A stretch of DNA of 64,000 bases from Pseudomonas sp. ZH-FAD (GCF_002803095.1 NZ_PGLR01000001.1:1-64000), one strand, 5' to 3'. Counted from the stretch's first letter, positions 18,134 through 26,816 are shown. The notes: generated from the sequence alone by a model not told the origin. Numbers and translations are program-made.

Positions 18134-18625
18134 ATGAGCGCACTGGTTGGCGTGATCATGGGCTCCAAGTCCGATTGGTCCACCCTTAGCCACACCGCCG
18201 AGATGCTGGACAAGCTGGGCATTCCCCACGAGGTCAAGGTGGTCTCCGCCCACCGCACCCCGGACCTGCTGTTCCAGTACGCCGAAGAGGCTGAAGCACG
18301 CGGCATTCAGGTGATCATCGCCGGTGCCGGTGGCGCTGCCCACCTGCCGGGCATGTGCGCGGCCAAGACCCACCTGCCGGTGCTCGGCGTACCGGTGCAG
18401 TCGTCGATGCTCTCGGGTGTCGACTCGCTGCTGTCGATCGTGCAGATGCCGGCCGGCATTCCGGTCGCCACCCTGGCCATCGGCAAGGCCGGTGCAGTCA
18501 ACGCCGCCCTGCTGGCCGCCAGCATCCTCGGTCACCAGCACCCGCAGTTCCATGCGGCGCTGAAGCAGTTCCGTCAGGAACAGACCGATACCGTGCTGAG
18601 CAACCCGGACCCGCGCGAGGCCTGA
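18134..18625 (+). CDS. purE: N5-carboxyaminoimidazole ribonucleotide mutase
   Basis: The 163-residue enzyme converts N5-CAIR to CAIR in purine synthesis. Signatures are MGSKSDWS at the N-terminus, SAHRTPD with the catalytic histidine, and the [11 protein letters not shown] loop. The frame extends far upstream antisense to adhP, but the start at 18134 is the only one giving a normal PurE. The nearby stretch CGTGGCTTG beginning 18078 and its mirror at about 18058 form a hairpin in the leader. purK follows after 146 bp. Confidence 0.96.
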   Translation: MSALVGVIMGSKSDWSTLSHTAEMLDKLGIPHEVKVVSAHRTPDLLFQYAEEAEARGIQVIIAGAGGAAHLPGMCAAKTHLPVLGVPVQSSMLSGVDSLLSIVQMPAGIPVATLAIGKAGAVNAALLAASILGHQHPQFHAALKQFRQEQTDTVLSNPDPREA

Positions 18626-18654
18626 GCCCATTCCATCAGGGGCTGCGACACGGC

Positions 18655-18737
18655 GCATTTGCACGCTGTGCGCTGCTCGGAATGCTCATTTACCGGCGTA
18701 AACTCCGCTTCCTGCGCTGCGGGCAGCGTTCAACTGC
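18655..18737. repeat. Palindromic dispersed element, copy 1
   Basis: An imperfect palindrome of about 83 bp is centred on the four bases at 18693-18696; the inner arms ATGCTCATTTAC and GTAAACTCCGCTT match the centre of the longer element at 48544-48677. It separates purE from purK and ends 35 bp before the purK ATG, so it forms part of the intercistronic mRNA. Confidence 0.65.
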
Positions 18738-18771
18738 TTGGTCTCGCCACCTGCTGAAAAGGGGCTTTGTT

Positions 18772-19857
18772 ATGAAAATCGGTGTGATCGGTGGCGGCCA
18801 ACTGGGCCGCATGATGGCCCTGGCGGGCACCCCGCTGGGCATGAACTTCGCCTTCCTCGACCCGGCGCCGGACGCCTGCGCCCAGGCGCTCGGCGAGCAT
18901 ATCCGTGCCGACTACGGCGATCAGGATCACCTGCGCCAGCTGGCCGATGAGGTCGACCTGGTCACCTTCGAATTCGAGAGCGTGCCGGCCGAAACCGTCG
19001 CCTTTCTCTCGCAGTTCGTGCCGGTCTATCCGGGTGCAGAGGCACTGCGCATCGCCCGCGATCGCTGGTTCGAGAAGTCCATGTTCCGCGAGCTGGGCAT
19101 CCCCACCCCCGAGTTCGCCGACATCCAGTCGCAGGCTGATCTGGACGCCGCGGTGGCCAGCATTGGCCTGCCGGCGGTGATGAAGACCCGCACCCTGGGT
19201 TATGACGGCAAGGGCCAGAAAGTCCTGCGCAAGCCCGAAGACGTCACAGGCGCCTTCGCCGAACTGGGCAGCGTGCCGTGCATCCTCGAGGGCTTCGTGC
19301 CCTTCACCGGCGAGGTGTCGCTGATCGCCGTGCGCGCCCGTGACGGCGAAACGCGCTTCTACCCGCTGGTGCACAACACCCACGACAGCGGCATCCTCGC
19401 CCTGTCCGTCGCCAGCACCGATCATCCGCTGCAGGCGCTGGCCGAGGACTACGTCGGCCGCGTACTGGACAAGCTCGACTACGTCGGCGTGCTGGCCTTC
19501 GAGTTCTTCGAGGTGGACGGCGGCCTCAAGGCCAACGAGATCGCCCCGCGCGTGCACAACTCCGGGCACTGGACCATCGAAGGCGCCGAGTGCAGCCAGT
19601 TCGAGAACCACCTGCGCGCCGTCGCCGGCCTGCCGCTGGGTTCCACCGCCAAATTGGGTGAAAGCGCCATGCTCAACTTCATCGGCTCGGTGCCGCCGGT
19701 GGACAAGGTGATCAGCGTTGCCGACTGCCATCTGCACCACTACGGCAAGGCCTTCAAGGCCGGGCGCAAGGTCGGTCATGCCACCCTGCGCTGCGCCGAC
19801 CGCGCCAGCCTGGATGCGCGTATCGCCGACGTTCAGACGTTGATCGCCGAAGTCTGA
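18772..19857 (+). CDS. purK: N5-carboxyaminoimidazole ribonucleotide synthase
   Basis: This 361-residue ATP-grasp enzyme makes N5-CAIR from AIR, bicarbonate and ATP, the step before PurE. N-terminal GVIGGGQLGRMMALAG, central KTRTLGYDGKGQ (ATP-grasp lysine loop) and EIAPRVHNSGHWT are family signatures. ATG at 18772 follows AAAAGGGG with six to nine bases spacing. It is separated from purE by a palindromic element rather than overlapping it. Confidence 0.96.
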   Translation: MKIGVIGGGQLGRMMALAGTPLGMNFAFLDPAPDACAQALGEHIRADYGDQDHLRQLADEVDLVTFEFESVPAETVAFLSQFVPVYPGAEALRIARDRWFEKSMFRELGIPTPEFADIQSQADLDAAVASIGLPAVMKTRTLGYDGKGQKVLRKPEDVTGAFAELGSVPCILEGFVPFTGEVSLIAVRARDGETRFYPLVHNTHDSGILALSVASTDHPLQALAEDYVGRVLDKLDYVGVLAFEFFEVDGGLKANEIAPRVHNSGHWTIEGAECSQFENHLRAVAGLPLGSTAKLGESAMLNFIGSVPPVDKVISVADCHLHHYGKAFKAGRKVGHATLRCADRASLDARIADVQTLIAEV

Positions 19858-19877
19858 CAGATCGATTCGCAGCTAGA

Positions 19878-19905
19878 CTCTTGAACGACGGTGGTCGTTC
19901 AAGAG
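19878..19905 (+). promoter_or_regulatory. Perfect hairpin sequestering the ribosome binding site of the next gene
   Basis: A 12-bp perfect inverted repeat (CTCTTGAACGAC arm, 19878-19889 and 19894-19905) has a 4-base GGTG loop. The 3' arm ends in AAGAG, the only Shine-Dalgarno candidate for the ATG at 19912, six bases downstream. No T run follows, which argues against a simple terminator for purK, although that remains possible. The hairpin could lower translation of the binding-protein gene or be a dyad for a DNA-binding protein. Confidence 0.55.
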
Positions 19906-19911
19906 CCCCCC

Positions 19912-20679
19912 ATGAAGCGTCTTCTTTCCTTACTGCCGCTACTGTTCACGCTGACCTGCGTGGGCGCGCAAGAGGTGCTGCGCGTCGATTTTCGCGAACG
20001 GCCACCGGAGATGCGTGCTGTCGACGGGCTACCCAGCGGCCCGCTGATCAGCGTGCTGGAAACGGCCGCACACCGTGTCGGGGTAGACCTGCAGTGGCGT
20101 GAAGCGCCCTTCCTGCGCAGTCTTGACGACCTGCGCTCCGGACGAGTCGACCTGGTGCCGCGCGTGCTGCTCACTCAACAGCGCCGCGAGTACATCCATT
20201 TCCTGCCCAGCATCGGCAATCAGCAACTGAACGTGCGCTTCGTCGTGCGCCCGGGGGAAGAGGCCAGACTGAGCCGCTACGAGGATCTGTACGACCTGTC
20301 TCTGGGTGTCAAACGCGGTACGGCCTATTTCGAACCTTTCGACAGCGATGACATGCTCGGTCGCGCCTATGCCAGCGACGATGCGCAACTGGCCGCGATG
20401 TTCCGGGCTGGGCGCCTGGACACCATCGCAGTGCTCGACGCCGTACCGATGGAGGCGCAATTCCAGGCCATGAACTTTCGCGCCTACAGCTATGCGCACT
20501 ACGCCCACCAGCAGGTACTGGGCAACCACTTCGGCGCATCGTTGAAGCGCTACCAGAGCGACCGGCGCGAGCTCTACGACCGCCTGGGCGCTGAGCTCAA
20601 ACGCATGCGCGAGGAGGGCGAAGTGGCCCTGATCTACCACCGCTATGGCGTTCTGCCGCCAGACGAGGCGAACCGATAG
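19912..20679 (+). CDS. Periplasmic solute-binding protein family 3-like (transporter substrate-binding domain)
   Basis: A 255-residue exported protein: signal peptide to about residue 19 (cleavage after VGA), then an SBP_bac_3-like fold with LRVDFRERPPEM, a ISVLETAAHRVGVDLQWRE segment and YDLSLGVKRGTAYFEPF. Such Pseudomonas proteins are often orphan amino acid-like binding proteins without an ABC partner; none is encoded here. Start at 19912 is chosen for its AAGAG site and signal peptide; an upstream GTG at 19891 lies inside the hairpin loop region. Confidence 0.82.
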   Translation: MKRLLSLLPLLFTLTCVGAQEVLRVDFRERPPEMRAVDGLPSGPLISVLETAAHRVGVDLQWREAPFLRSLDDLRSGRVDLVPRVLLTQQRREYIHFLPSIGNQQLNVRFVVRPGEEARLSRYEDLYDLSLGVKRGTAYFEPFDSDDMLGRAYASDDAQLAAMFRAGRLDTIAVLDAVPMEAQFQAMNFRAYSYAHYAHQQVLGNHFGASLKRYQSDRRELYDRLGAELKRMREEGEVALIYHRYGVLPPDEANR

Positions 20680-20742
20680 CCCCATTGACTTGTCCCATGC
20701 CGAGCCTGCCGCACGAGCGGCACTCATCAAGGAGACACGCCA

Positions 20743-20988
20743 ATGGGCATTATCGGCACCATCTTCATCGGCCTGATCGTCGGGTTGATCGCACGTTTTC
20801 TCAAACCTGGCGATGACAGCATGGGCTGGATCATGACCATCCTGCTCGGCATCGGCGGCTCCATCGCCGCTACCTATGGCGGTCAGGCGCTGGGCATCTA
20901 CCAGGCCGGACAGGCCGCCGGTTTTATCGGCGCAGTGATCGGCGCCATCGTTCTGCTGGTAATCTACGGCGCGATCAAGAAGGGCTGA
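20743..20988 (+). CDS. GlsB/YeaQ/YmgE family small membrane protein
   Basis: The 81-residue protein has three transmembrane helices with glycine-rich packing (MGIIGTIFIGLIVGLIARFLKPG, then MGWIMTILLGIGGSIAATYGG), matching the transglycosylase-associated family. Members are induced by general stress, but the molecular function is unknown. AAGGAGA lies seven to eight bases before the ATG, a strong site suggesting high translation. Confidence 0.9.
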   Translation: MGIIGTIFIGLIVGLIARFLKPGDDSMGWIMTILLGIGGSIAATYGGQALGIYQAGQAAGFIGAVIGAIVLLVIYGAIKKG

Positions 20989-21000
20989 CAAGCCCCGCTC

Positions 21001-21024
21001 AGGAGCCGACTTGTCGGCTCCTCG
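21001..21024 (+). terminator. Hairpin terminator after the GlsB-like gene
   Basis: A perfect 10-bp stem (AGGAGCCGAC at 21001-21010 with 21013-21022) has a 2-base nominal loop and is followed by CGTT only. The position 12 bp after a stop codon fits a terminator, but the U tract is weak. Confidence 0.6.
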
Positions 21025-21040
21025 TTAACGCCGCCACGAG

Positions 21041-21589
21041 ATGCCATACCCCATGCGCCACCTGCTGCTCGCCCTGCTCTTTTGTACCGGCCTGGCTCAC
21101 GCCGAACTGCCGGAAACCGACTGGCTCGACCTGATGCCACCCGAAGACCGCAAGGCCCTCGAGGAGATGCCCGAGATCAGCCACGACAGTCCTGAAGGCG
21201 ACAGCACCTTCTACAGCGAGGGCGGCCTGCGCCAGCAGGATCAGGATCTGCCGGCAGTGATGTACTCCGCCAAGACCGTGCCCGAACTCGACGGCAAGGC
21301 CATTCGCCTGGGCGGCTACCCGGTACCGCTGGAGAACGACGAGAAAGGCAACAGCACCCTGTTCTTCCTGGTGCCCTATCCGGGCGCCTGCATCCATGTG
21401 CCGCCACCGCCGCCCAACCAGCTGGTGCTGGTGCGCTATCCCAAGGGCATCCCGCTCGAGGACATCTACGCCCCACTGTGGGTCAGTGGCGAGCTGAAGG
21501 TGGAGCAGGTCAGCAACGACCTGGCCGACGCCGCCTATGCCATGGAAGCGGGCGAAGTGCGTCTGGTGACCGACGAAGACCTCTACTGA
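21041..21589 (+). CDS. DUF3299 family exported protein
   Basis: The 182-residue protein has a signal peptide (cleavage after AHA near residue 21) and a mature domain with KAIRLGGYPVPLE and FFLVPYPGACIHVPPPPPNQ, a cysteine-histidine-proline segment characteristic of DUF3299. Function is unknown; it is usually near envelope or metal-associated transporters. ATG at 21041 or 21053 are both possible; the second leaves a more typical signal start (MRHLLLALL). The next gene starts 19 bp downstream and is likely co-transcribed. Confidence 0.85.
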   Translation: MPYPMRHLLLALLFCTGLAHAELPETDWLDLMPPEDRKALEEMPEISHDSPEGDSTFYSEGGLRQQDQDLPAVMYSAKTVPELDGKAIRLGGYPVPLENDEKGNSTLFFLVPYPGACIHVPPPPPNQLVLVRYPKGIPLEDIYAPLWVSGELKVEQVSNDLADAAYAMEAGEVRLVTDEDLY

Positions 21590-21607
21590 TCGCTCTGGAG
21601 TCTGCGC

Positions 21608-22087
21608 ATGAAAGCTGCCGCCCTGTTGTTGCTGTGCCTGCTGTCTACCGCCGTACTGGCTCTGGAGCCCGGCGAACGCCTGGCACCCTGGACGCTGCTG
21701 GATCAGCATGACGTGCCCTACACCCTGAATGACGAGACCCGCATCCTGCTGGTCGCCCGCGACATGGACGGCGCCAAGCTAGTCAACGCTGCACTGGAAG
21801 GCAAACCCAAGGGCTACCTGGACGAGCGCCAAGCGGTCTTCCTCGCCGATATCAGCCGCATGCCCCGCATCATCGCTACCCTGTTTGCCCTGCCGAAGAT
21901 GCGCGACTACAACTACCGCATCCTCCTCGACCGCGATGCACGCATCGCCCCGCGTTATCCGGCTGGCGAGGGTGAGGTGCTGTGGCTACAGCTCGATGGT
22001 CTGCAGATCGTCTCGCAGCAGGTTTTCACTCATGCTGACGATCTGCGACAAGCCTTGGAGGCGCAGGCAATCACTGACGGTCCATGA
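21608..22087 (+). CDS. Exported thioredoxin-like protein of unknown function
   Basis: A 159-residue protein with signal peptide (MKAAALLLLCLLSTAVLA) and a small domain with LAPWTLLDQHDVPYTLN and ILLVARDMDGAKL, then NYRILLDRDARIAPRYP, which follows a thioredoxin-like order (YtfJ type) but has no CxxC motif. A redox role is therefore not supported by residues. It follows the DUF3299 gene by 19 bp, and the pair is followed by a REP unit. Confidence 0.75.
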   Translation: MKAAALLLLCLLSTAVLALEPGERLAPWTLLDQHDVPYTLNDETRILLVARDMDGAKLVNAALEGKPKGYLDERQAVFLADISRMPRIIATLFALPKMRDYNYRILLDRDARIAPRYPAGEGEVLWLQLDGLQIVSQQVFTHADDLRQALEAQAITDGP

Positions 22088-22114
22088 AGAACTGGCAGGC
22101 CGCTAACTGCCTTT

Positions 22115-22164
22115 CGTAGGAGCCCCGCCACGGGGCAAAGCTTCTCAGGTGCGCCGCTCCTACA
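22115..22164. repeat. REP-like inverted repeat
   Basis: CGTAGGAGCCCCGCCACGGGGC at 22115-22136 and a closing CGCTCCTAC arm at 22155-22163 form a composite hairpin between the convergent thioredoxin-like and mutarotase genes. Confidence 0.65.
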
Positions 22165-22188
22165 GGTTCACTGTATCGGTACTGGCTG

Positions 22189-23088
22189 TTAGCCGATCAA
22201 CTCGCTCGAAAGGCGCAGCTCCAGACGATGCCGCTCGTCGGCTTTCAGCTGCACGACATCCTCCAGCACATTGGCCGTCTCGATGCAGAGCATGTTCTGC
22301 CAGGCATCGTCGGGAAATTGCGAGAGGCGCTTGGCCTTGTCGACCCACGGATTCCACAGCACGGCCGAACGTGAACCACGGGCATCCAGATGGATGCGCC
22401 GGCCCCAGCCGGGGTCGACGATACTTAGCCGCGCGGGGGTATCGAGGTAGATGCGATCCGTCTCGGCGCTGAATCCCAGTTCGTCCTGCTGACGCAGCTC
22501 CTGCCAGTCCAGCAGGGTGTCGATGTAGCGACAGGCGTGCAGCCCCTCGACGCTGACCTGGCGCACGTCGCTGACGGCGAAGTAGCTGTGCAGCGCCTGG
22601 CTCAGGGTCAGGGGCGTGTCACCGCGATTGTGGGTTTCCAGGCTCATGCTGAGATCCTGCGCCAGACGCACGACGAAGGTCAGGCCGACATCCCTGGGCC
22701 AGCCCTCCAGCGGCTGATTACGCGTGTCATAGGCAAAGCGCAGAGCGACAGTATCGTCCTCCTCGTCGATGCCCAGCAGCTCCCAGTCCAGCGCGCGCAC
22801 CAGGCCGTGGGCCGGCGCCTGCTCCTGATGATAGTGCGCCTGCACGGCCTGCGGATTGCGCTGCAGGTCACCAAACCAGGGCCAGCACACCGGCACACCA
22901 CCACGCACGCTTTGGCCACGCTGGTAGGCCGCATCCGGGCTTAGCCAGATCAGCGGTGGCTGCTCGCCCTGCTGGTAACTGAGAATCTGCGCACCCTGCT
23001 GAGCCACCAGCAATTCGCTGTCGGCGGCACGGATGCGCCAGCAGACCAGTTGATCCAGTTCCACGCGTTCGACTTGGGCGGTGCTCAT
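22189..23088 (-). CDS. D-hexose-6-phosphate mutarotase (YeaD family)
   Basis: The 299-residue aldose-1-epimerase-like protein contains the YeaD blocks: GAQILSYQ, RGGVPVCWPWFG (sugar-phosphate site), HGLVR with the catalytic histidine, HSYFAVSDV with a second histidine, and a C-terminal WQNMLCIETAN whose glutamate is the likely general base. It interconverts anomers of glucose-6-phosphate and related sugars. ATG at 23088 has GAGAGG five bases upstream; the longer frame to 23133 is not needed. Confidence 0.9.
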   Translation of the reverse strand: MSTAQVERVELDQLVCWRIRAADSELLVAQQGAQILSYQQGEQPPLIWLSPDAAYQRGQSVRGGVPVCWPWFGDLQRNPQAVQAHYHQEQAPAHGLVRALDWELLGIDEEDDTVALRFAYDTRNQPLEGWPRDVGLTFVVRLAQDLSMSLETHNRGDTPLTLSQALHSYFAVSDVRQVSVEGLHACRYIDTLLDWQELRQQDELGFSAETDRIYLDTPARLSIVDPGWGRRIHLDARGSRSAVLWNPWVDKAKRLSQFPDDAWQNMLCIETANVLEDVVQLKADERHRLELRLSSELIG

Positions 23089-23131
23089 GACGACCTCTCG
23101 CTGAGATAGATGACAGATAGTGTGACAACGC

Positions 23132-23169
23132 AAAAAGCAAAACGCCCATCACAAGGACGGGCGTTTTGC
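23132..23169 (-). terminator. Rho-independent terminator of the TRAP membrane-subunit genes
   Basis: An 11-bp perfect stem (GCAAAACGCCC at 23137-23147 with 23159-23169) is followed on the minus strand by TTTTTG. It lies 20 bp downstream of the dctM stop; the A-rich side could also serve the other direction. Confidence 0.88.
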
Positions 23170-23188
23170 CAAACCAGGCCAGCGATGC

Positions 23189-24565
23189 TTACTTGCCGTA
23201 AACCTGTTCCGGCAGCCAGGTGATCAGCCCGGGGAACATGTAGGCGATTACCAGCAGCAGAATCTGGATCAGGATGAACGGCACCACACCCTTGTAGATG
23301 GTGCTGGTGGGAATGCTCGCCGGTGTCACGCCACGCAGGTAGAACAGCGCGAAGCCGAATGGCGGGGTAAGGAAGGACGTCTGCAGGTTCAGTGCGATCA
23401 TCACGCCGAGCCAGATTGGATCGAGGCCCATGGCCAGCAGCACCGGCCCGACGATCGGTACCACCACGAAGGTGATCTCGATGAAGTCGAGAATGAAGCC
23501 GAGCAGGAAGATCACCACCATCACCAGGAAGAACGCACCCAGCACGCCGCCTGGCAGCTGGGCGAACACGTCCTCGATCAATGCCTCACCGCCGAAGCCA
23601 CGGAACACCAGGGAGAACAGCGAAGCACCGATCAGGATCATGAAGACCATGGCACTGATTTCGGTGGTGCCGTAGGCCACTTCCTTGAGCTGGCCGAAGT
23701 TCAGCTTGCCCTTGCTGAAGGCCAGCAACATGGCGCCCACGGCACCCAGTGCAGCAGCCTCGGTTGGCGTGGCATAACCGGCGAGGATCGAGCCCAGCAC
23801 CGCGCCAATCAGGATCAGCGGCGGAATCAGCGCCTTGCCCAGCTTGCCCCACTCGATCGGACCCAGTTCCTCCTGCGGCAACGCCGGCAGTTTCTTCGGC
23901 TGGAGGATGGCGACTGCGATGATGTAGACGATGTACAGACCAACCAGCAGCAGCCCGGGAATCAGCGCGCCGACGAACAGGTCGCCGACCGAAACGGTCT
24001 TCGGCGAGAAGATGCCCATCTTCAACTGCGCCTGCTGATAGGCACTGGACATCACGTCACCCAGCAGTACCAGCACGATCGAAGGTGGAATGATCTGGCC
24101 CAGGGTGCCGGTAGCAGCCAGCGTCCCGGTGGAAATGGCCGGGTCGTAACCACGGCGCAGCATGGTCGGCAGCGCCAGCAGGCCCATGGTCACCACGGTG
24201 GCACCGACGATACCGGTAGAAGCAGCCAGCAGAGCGCCGACCACGCACACGGAAATTGCCAGGCCGCCACGCAGGGTGCCGAACAGGCGCGACATGGACT
24301 CGAGCAAGTCCTCGGCCACCCGTGAACGTTCCAGCATCACGCCCATGAACACGAACAGCGGCACGGCGAGCATGGTCTGGTTGTTCATGATGCCGAACAG
24401 ACGGTTCGGCAGTGCGCTGAGGTAACCGGGGTCGAAGGTGCCCGTTACGACGCCGATAGCGGCGAACAGCAGGGAAACGCCGGCCAGGGTGAACGCCACC
24501 GGGAAGCCGGCCATCAAGGCCACGCAAATACTGACGAACAGCAGAATCGCCATCAACTCAGCCAT
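23189..24565 (-). CDS. dctM: TRAP transporter large membrane subunit (DctM)
   Basis: A 458-residue protein with about twelve membrane helices of the DctM family: MLLFVSICVALMAGFPVAF-like N-terminus, LFVFMGVMLERS, ATGTLGQIIPPSIVLVLLG and NLQTSFLTPPFGFALFYLRG signatures. It is the ion-coupled translocation subunit. It overlaps dctQ by 8 bp and the binding protein gene lies divergently, completing a three-part importer. The charged, enlarged loop (residues 200-260) and partner type point to the subgroup for 2-oxo acids or other monocarboxylates. Confidence 0.95.
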   Translation of the reverse strand: MAELMAILLFVSICVALMAGFPVAFTLAGVSLLFAAIGVVTGTFDPGYLSALPNRLFGIMNNQTMLAVPLFVFMGVMLERSRVAEDLLESMSRLFGTLRGGLAISVCVVGALLAASTGIVGATVVTMGLLALPTMLRRGYDPAISTGTLAATGTLGQIIPPSIVLVLLGDVMSSAYQQAQLKMGIFSPKTVSVGDLFVGALIPGLLLVGLYIVYIIAVAILQPKKLPALPQEELGPIEWGKLGKALIPPLILIGAVLGSILAGYATPTEAAALGAVGAMLLAFSKGKLNFGQLKEVAYGTTEISAMVFMILIGASLFSLVFRGFGGEALIEDVFAQLPGGVLGAFFLVMVVIFLLGFILDFIEITFVVVPIVGPVLLAMGLDPIWLGVMIALNLQTSFLTPPFGFALFYLRGVTPASIPTSTIYKGVVPFILIQILLLVIAYMFPGLITWLPEQVYGK

Positions 24566-25100
24566 GTTTCACCTCCGGAGCCGGCAGGCGACCGCTGAAG
24601 ACGTAGAGCGCCTTGATCAGATTGGAAATACCCTGCAGTACCAGGCTGATGACCAGTACCAGGATGATGCTTTTCTGCAGATAGACGAACTTGAGGCCGC
24701 CGGACTCGCTGGAGGCTTCGAGCGTCGACCAGGCATTGCTGACGTAGTCCCAGCTGGCCCAGCCGAGGAACAGCGCGACCGGCAGCAGGAACAGCAGGTT
24801 ACCGAAAATCTCCACCAGCGCCTGACGGCGGCCGCTGAACTTCTGGTAGAAGATATCCACGCGCACGTGACCGTTGCGCTGCAGCACCCAGGCCGCGGCG
24901 CCCATGAACACCAGTGCGTGAGCGTAAAGCACCGCCTCCTGCAGGGCTGTCGCACCGATACCGAAACCGTAACGCAGTACCACGACAATGGCGGTACCGA
25001 TCACCAAAAATACCGTCAGCCAGGCGCAGGCCTTGCCGAATAGGGCGTTGCACGCATCGATGAAGCGTGCCAACCCGAGTAAAGGGGGGAGATTGGGCAT
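24558..25100 (-). CDS. dctQ: TRAP transporter small membrane subunit (DctQ)
   Basis: This 180-residue protein has four predicted helices and the DctQ-type FMGAAAWVLQRNGHVRVDIFY block around residues 69-89. It pairs with DctM in the inner membrane; overlapping reading frames (8 bp) indicate coupled translation. ATG at 25100 follows an A/G-poor but workable GGTCCTGCC leader, and the divergent dctP start is 187 bp away. Confidence 0.93.
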   Translation of the reverse strand: MPNLPPLLGLARFIDACNALFGKACAWLTVFLVIGTAIVVVLRYGFGIGATALQEAVLYAHALVFMGAAAWVLQRNGHVRVDIFYQKFSGRRQALVEIFGNLLFLLPVALFLGWASWDYVSNAWSTLEASSESGGLKFVYLQKSIILVLVISLVLQGISNLIKALYVFSGRLPAPEVKHG

Positions 25101-25173
25101 GGCAGGACCTTATTTTTATAGCCAAGGGGCTCGGGATTCTAGGGGGCCGCTCAAGAGCGTCGCAACCCGCAAT

Positions 25174-25187
25174 ACTACGTACGTAGT
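25174..25187. promoter_or_regulatory. 14-bp perfect palindrome between dctQM and dctP (candidate operator)
   Basis: ACTACGTACGTAGT is self-complementary and lies near the middle of the 187-bp divergent promoter region. NarL/LuxR-type response regulators often bind short TAC-containing inverted half-sites, and one is encoded 3 kb away with its kinase. A TATGAT -10-like hexamer on the plus strand is at 25214-25219. Binding by that regulator is an inference. Confidence 0.5.
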
Positions 25188-25287
25188 CGCTGCGCTTGAG
25201 TGATGCTACTGCCTATGATAGTCAGAACGCTCCGAATACTGGCGATCCTAGTGTTCGGGTAATTAGTACAACAAGAAGGAGCATTGC

Positions 25288-26388
25288 ATGAAACGTCGCG
25301 ACATACTCGCCGCAGCGGGCGTAGGCCTTGCAGCAACCGCACTGGCTGGCTGTAAAGAAGATTCTAAGAGCGCCGCAGCACCCCAAGAGGGTTCGAGTTC
25401 CCAAACCTTCAACTGGAAGATGGTCACCTCCTGGCCGAAGAACTTTCCAGGCGTCGGCGTCGGAGCCGAGCGCTTCGCCAAGCTGGTCGATGAAATGAGT
25501 AACGGCCGCCTGAAGGTCAAGGTGTACGCAGCAGGTGAACTGGTACCGGCACTGGAAGTGTTCGATGCAGTCTCCCGCGGTACCGCCGAGATGGGGCACG
25601 GCGCACCCTACTACTGGAAAGGCAAGGTCCCGGCTGCGCAGTTCTTCTGCGCCTCGCCATTCGGCCCCAACGCCCAGGAAATGAACGCCTGGCTGCACCG
25701 CGGTGGTGGTCAGCAGCTGTGGGAAGAGGTCTACAAGCCCTTCGGCGTGCTGCCGATGGCCTGTGGCAACACCGGCGTGCAGACAGCCGGCTGGTTCAAC
25801 AAGGAAATGAACTCGGTCGACGACTTCAAGGGCCTGAAGATGCGCACCCCAGGCTTGGGCGGCGAAGTACTGACCAAGATGGGCGGTACCGTGGTCAACA
25901 TGCCGGCCGGTGAAATCTTCACTGCCATGCAGACTGGCGCCATCGATGCCACCGAGTGGATCGGCCCATACAACGACCTGGCCCTCGGCCTGCACAAAGC
26001 AGCCAAGTACTACTACACCCCGGGCTGGCAGGAGCCGAGCGTTCTGTTCGAGCTGGACGTCAACATCAAGGCCTGGGAAACCCTGCCGCCAGACTTGCAG
26101 GCCATCGTTCGCGCAGCCGCCCGTGACGTCAACGGCGACATGCTCGACGACTATAACGCCAAGAACATGGAGGCCATGGAGCAACTCAAGGCCGACGGCG
26201 TGGAAGTTCGCCGCCTGCCGGATGAAGTCCTGGCGCGCCTGAAGGAAGTGGCTGCCGAGGTGGTCGATGCCAGCGCAGCGGCCGACCCGGCGGCAACCAA
26301 GGTGTGGGAACACCAGAAGGCCTACCTCAAGCGCCTGTACGAATACGCGGAAAGCAACGAGAAGGACATCTACAACATCCGTGGCTGA
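25288..26388 (+). CDS. dctP: TRAP transporter substrate-binding protein (DctP, TakP-like)
   Basis: The 366-residue protein begins with a twin-arginine start (MKRRDILAAAG) and a lipobox-like LAGC at residues 19-22, so it may be exported by Tat and lipidated. The mature domain has WKMVTSWPKNFPG, GAPYYWKGK, a GLKMRTPGLGGEVL block containing the conserved carboxylate-binding arginine, and a long C-terminal helix region. This arrangement matches the TakP group, which binds 2-oxo acids in Rhodobacter. Divergent dctQM encode its membrane partners. Confidence 0.93.
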   Translation: MKRRDILAAAGVGLAATALAGCKEDSKSAAAPQEGSSSQTFNWKMVTSWPKNFPGVGVGAERFAKLVDEMSNGRLKVKVYAAGELVPALEVFDAVSRGTAEMGHGAPYYWKGKVPAAQFFCASPFGPNAQEMNAWLHRGGGQQLWEEVYKPFGVLPMACGNTGVQTAGWFNKEMNSVDDFKGLKMRTPGLGGEVLTKMGGTVVNMPAGEIFTAMQTGAIDATEWIGPYNDLALGLHKAAKYYYTPGWQEPSVLFELDVNIKAWETLPPDLQAIVRAAARDVNGDMLDDYNAKNMEAMEQLKADGVEVRRLPDEVLARLKEVAAEVVDASAAADPAATKVWEHQKAYLKRLYEYAESNEKDIYNIRG

Positions 26389-26448
26389 TTCCCGAGCCAC
26401 GAAAATGTCGGCATCGCACTGCGAGCCGTTCGCCTAGCCTGGTGAATA

Positions 26449-26480
26449 CCGAAGACCCGATGAAATCACCGGGTCTTCGG
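26449..26480 (+). terminator. Hairpin downstream of dctP
   Basis: CCGAAGACCCG at 26449-26459 pairs perfectly with 26470-26480 around a 10-base loop, 60 bp past the dctP stop. There is no T run on the plus strand after it, so it may be a processing or stability hairpin rather than an intrinsic terminator. Confidence 0.5.
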
Positions 26481-26816
26481 TCTGACCCAAGGCGGATGGC
26501 CGGTGTCCGTACCGCTCGCTGCAAATCGAGCGGTTTCTCAACTCGATTCGGGCTGTGCGCCAACCCAGCCACTTCATGCGCGGCCAGTCCCACTTGGCCA
26601 ACAGACTCCGTAGCAGAAGCGATTGCGCCCATTCAGTCAGATGACACATCGCCTTCACCAGCTCATGGATGTCTCCAGCACTCAACGCGTCAAGTGAGAG
26701 CCGTCGCGGATCTGCCCTGATCGCCGACGAAGTGCGCGTCTCGGCCAGCCGCACGCCACAAAGCACGCTGAAAATCCGGGTATGATCGACTGCCTGCAGA
26801 TACGCCCCGAAGACAC
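26481..26816. other. Non-coding or degenerate stretch between TRAP and kinase genes
   Basis: No recognised gene lies here. A minus-strand frame of about 110 codons (26434-26766) reads plausibly in its middle (HELVKAMCHLTEWAQSLL) but has no convincing ribosome site and its C-terminal part is the dctP hairpin, so it could be a relic of a small gene. TATGAT at 26781-26786 is a possible -10 for the downstream kinase gene. Confidence 0.35.

Noticed and set aside
19878-19905. Hairpin taken as a rho-independent terminator of purK
   Set aside because: Lacks a downstream T run (CCCCCC follows) and contains the ribosome site of the next gene, so a translational or operator role seems more likely, though not proven.
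26434-26766. A minus-strand gene of about 110 codons in the gap after dctP
   Set aside because: No ribosome binding site or known family, and its end coincides with the dctP hairpin; kept only as a possible relic.
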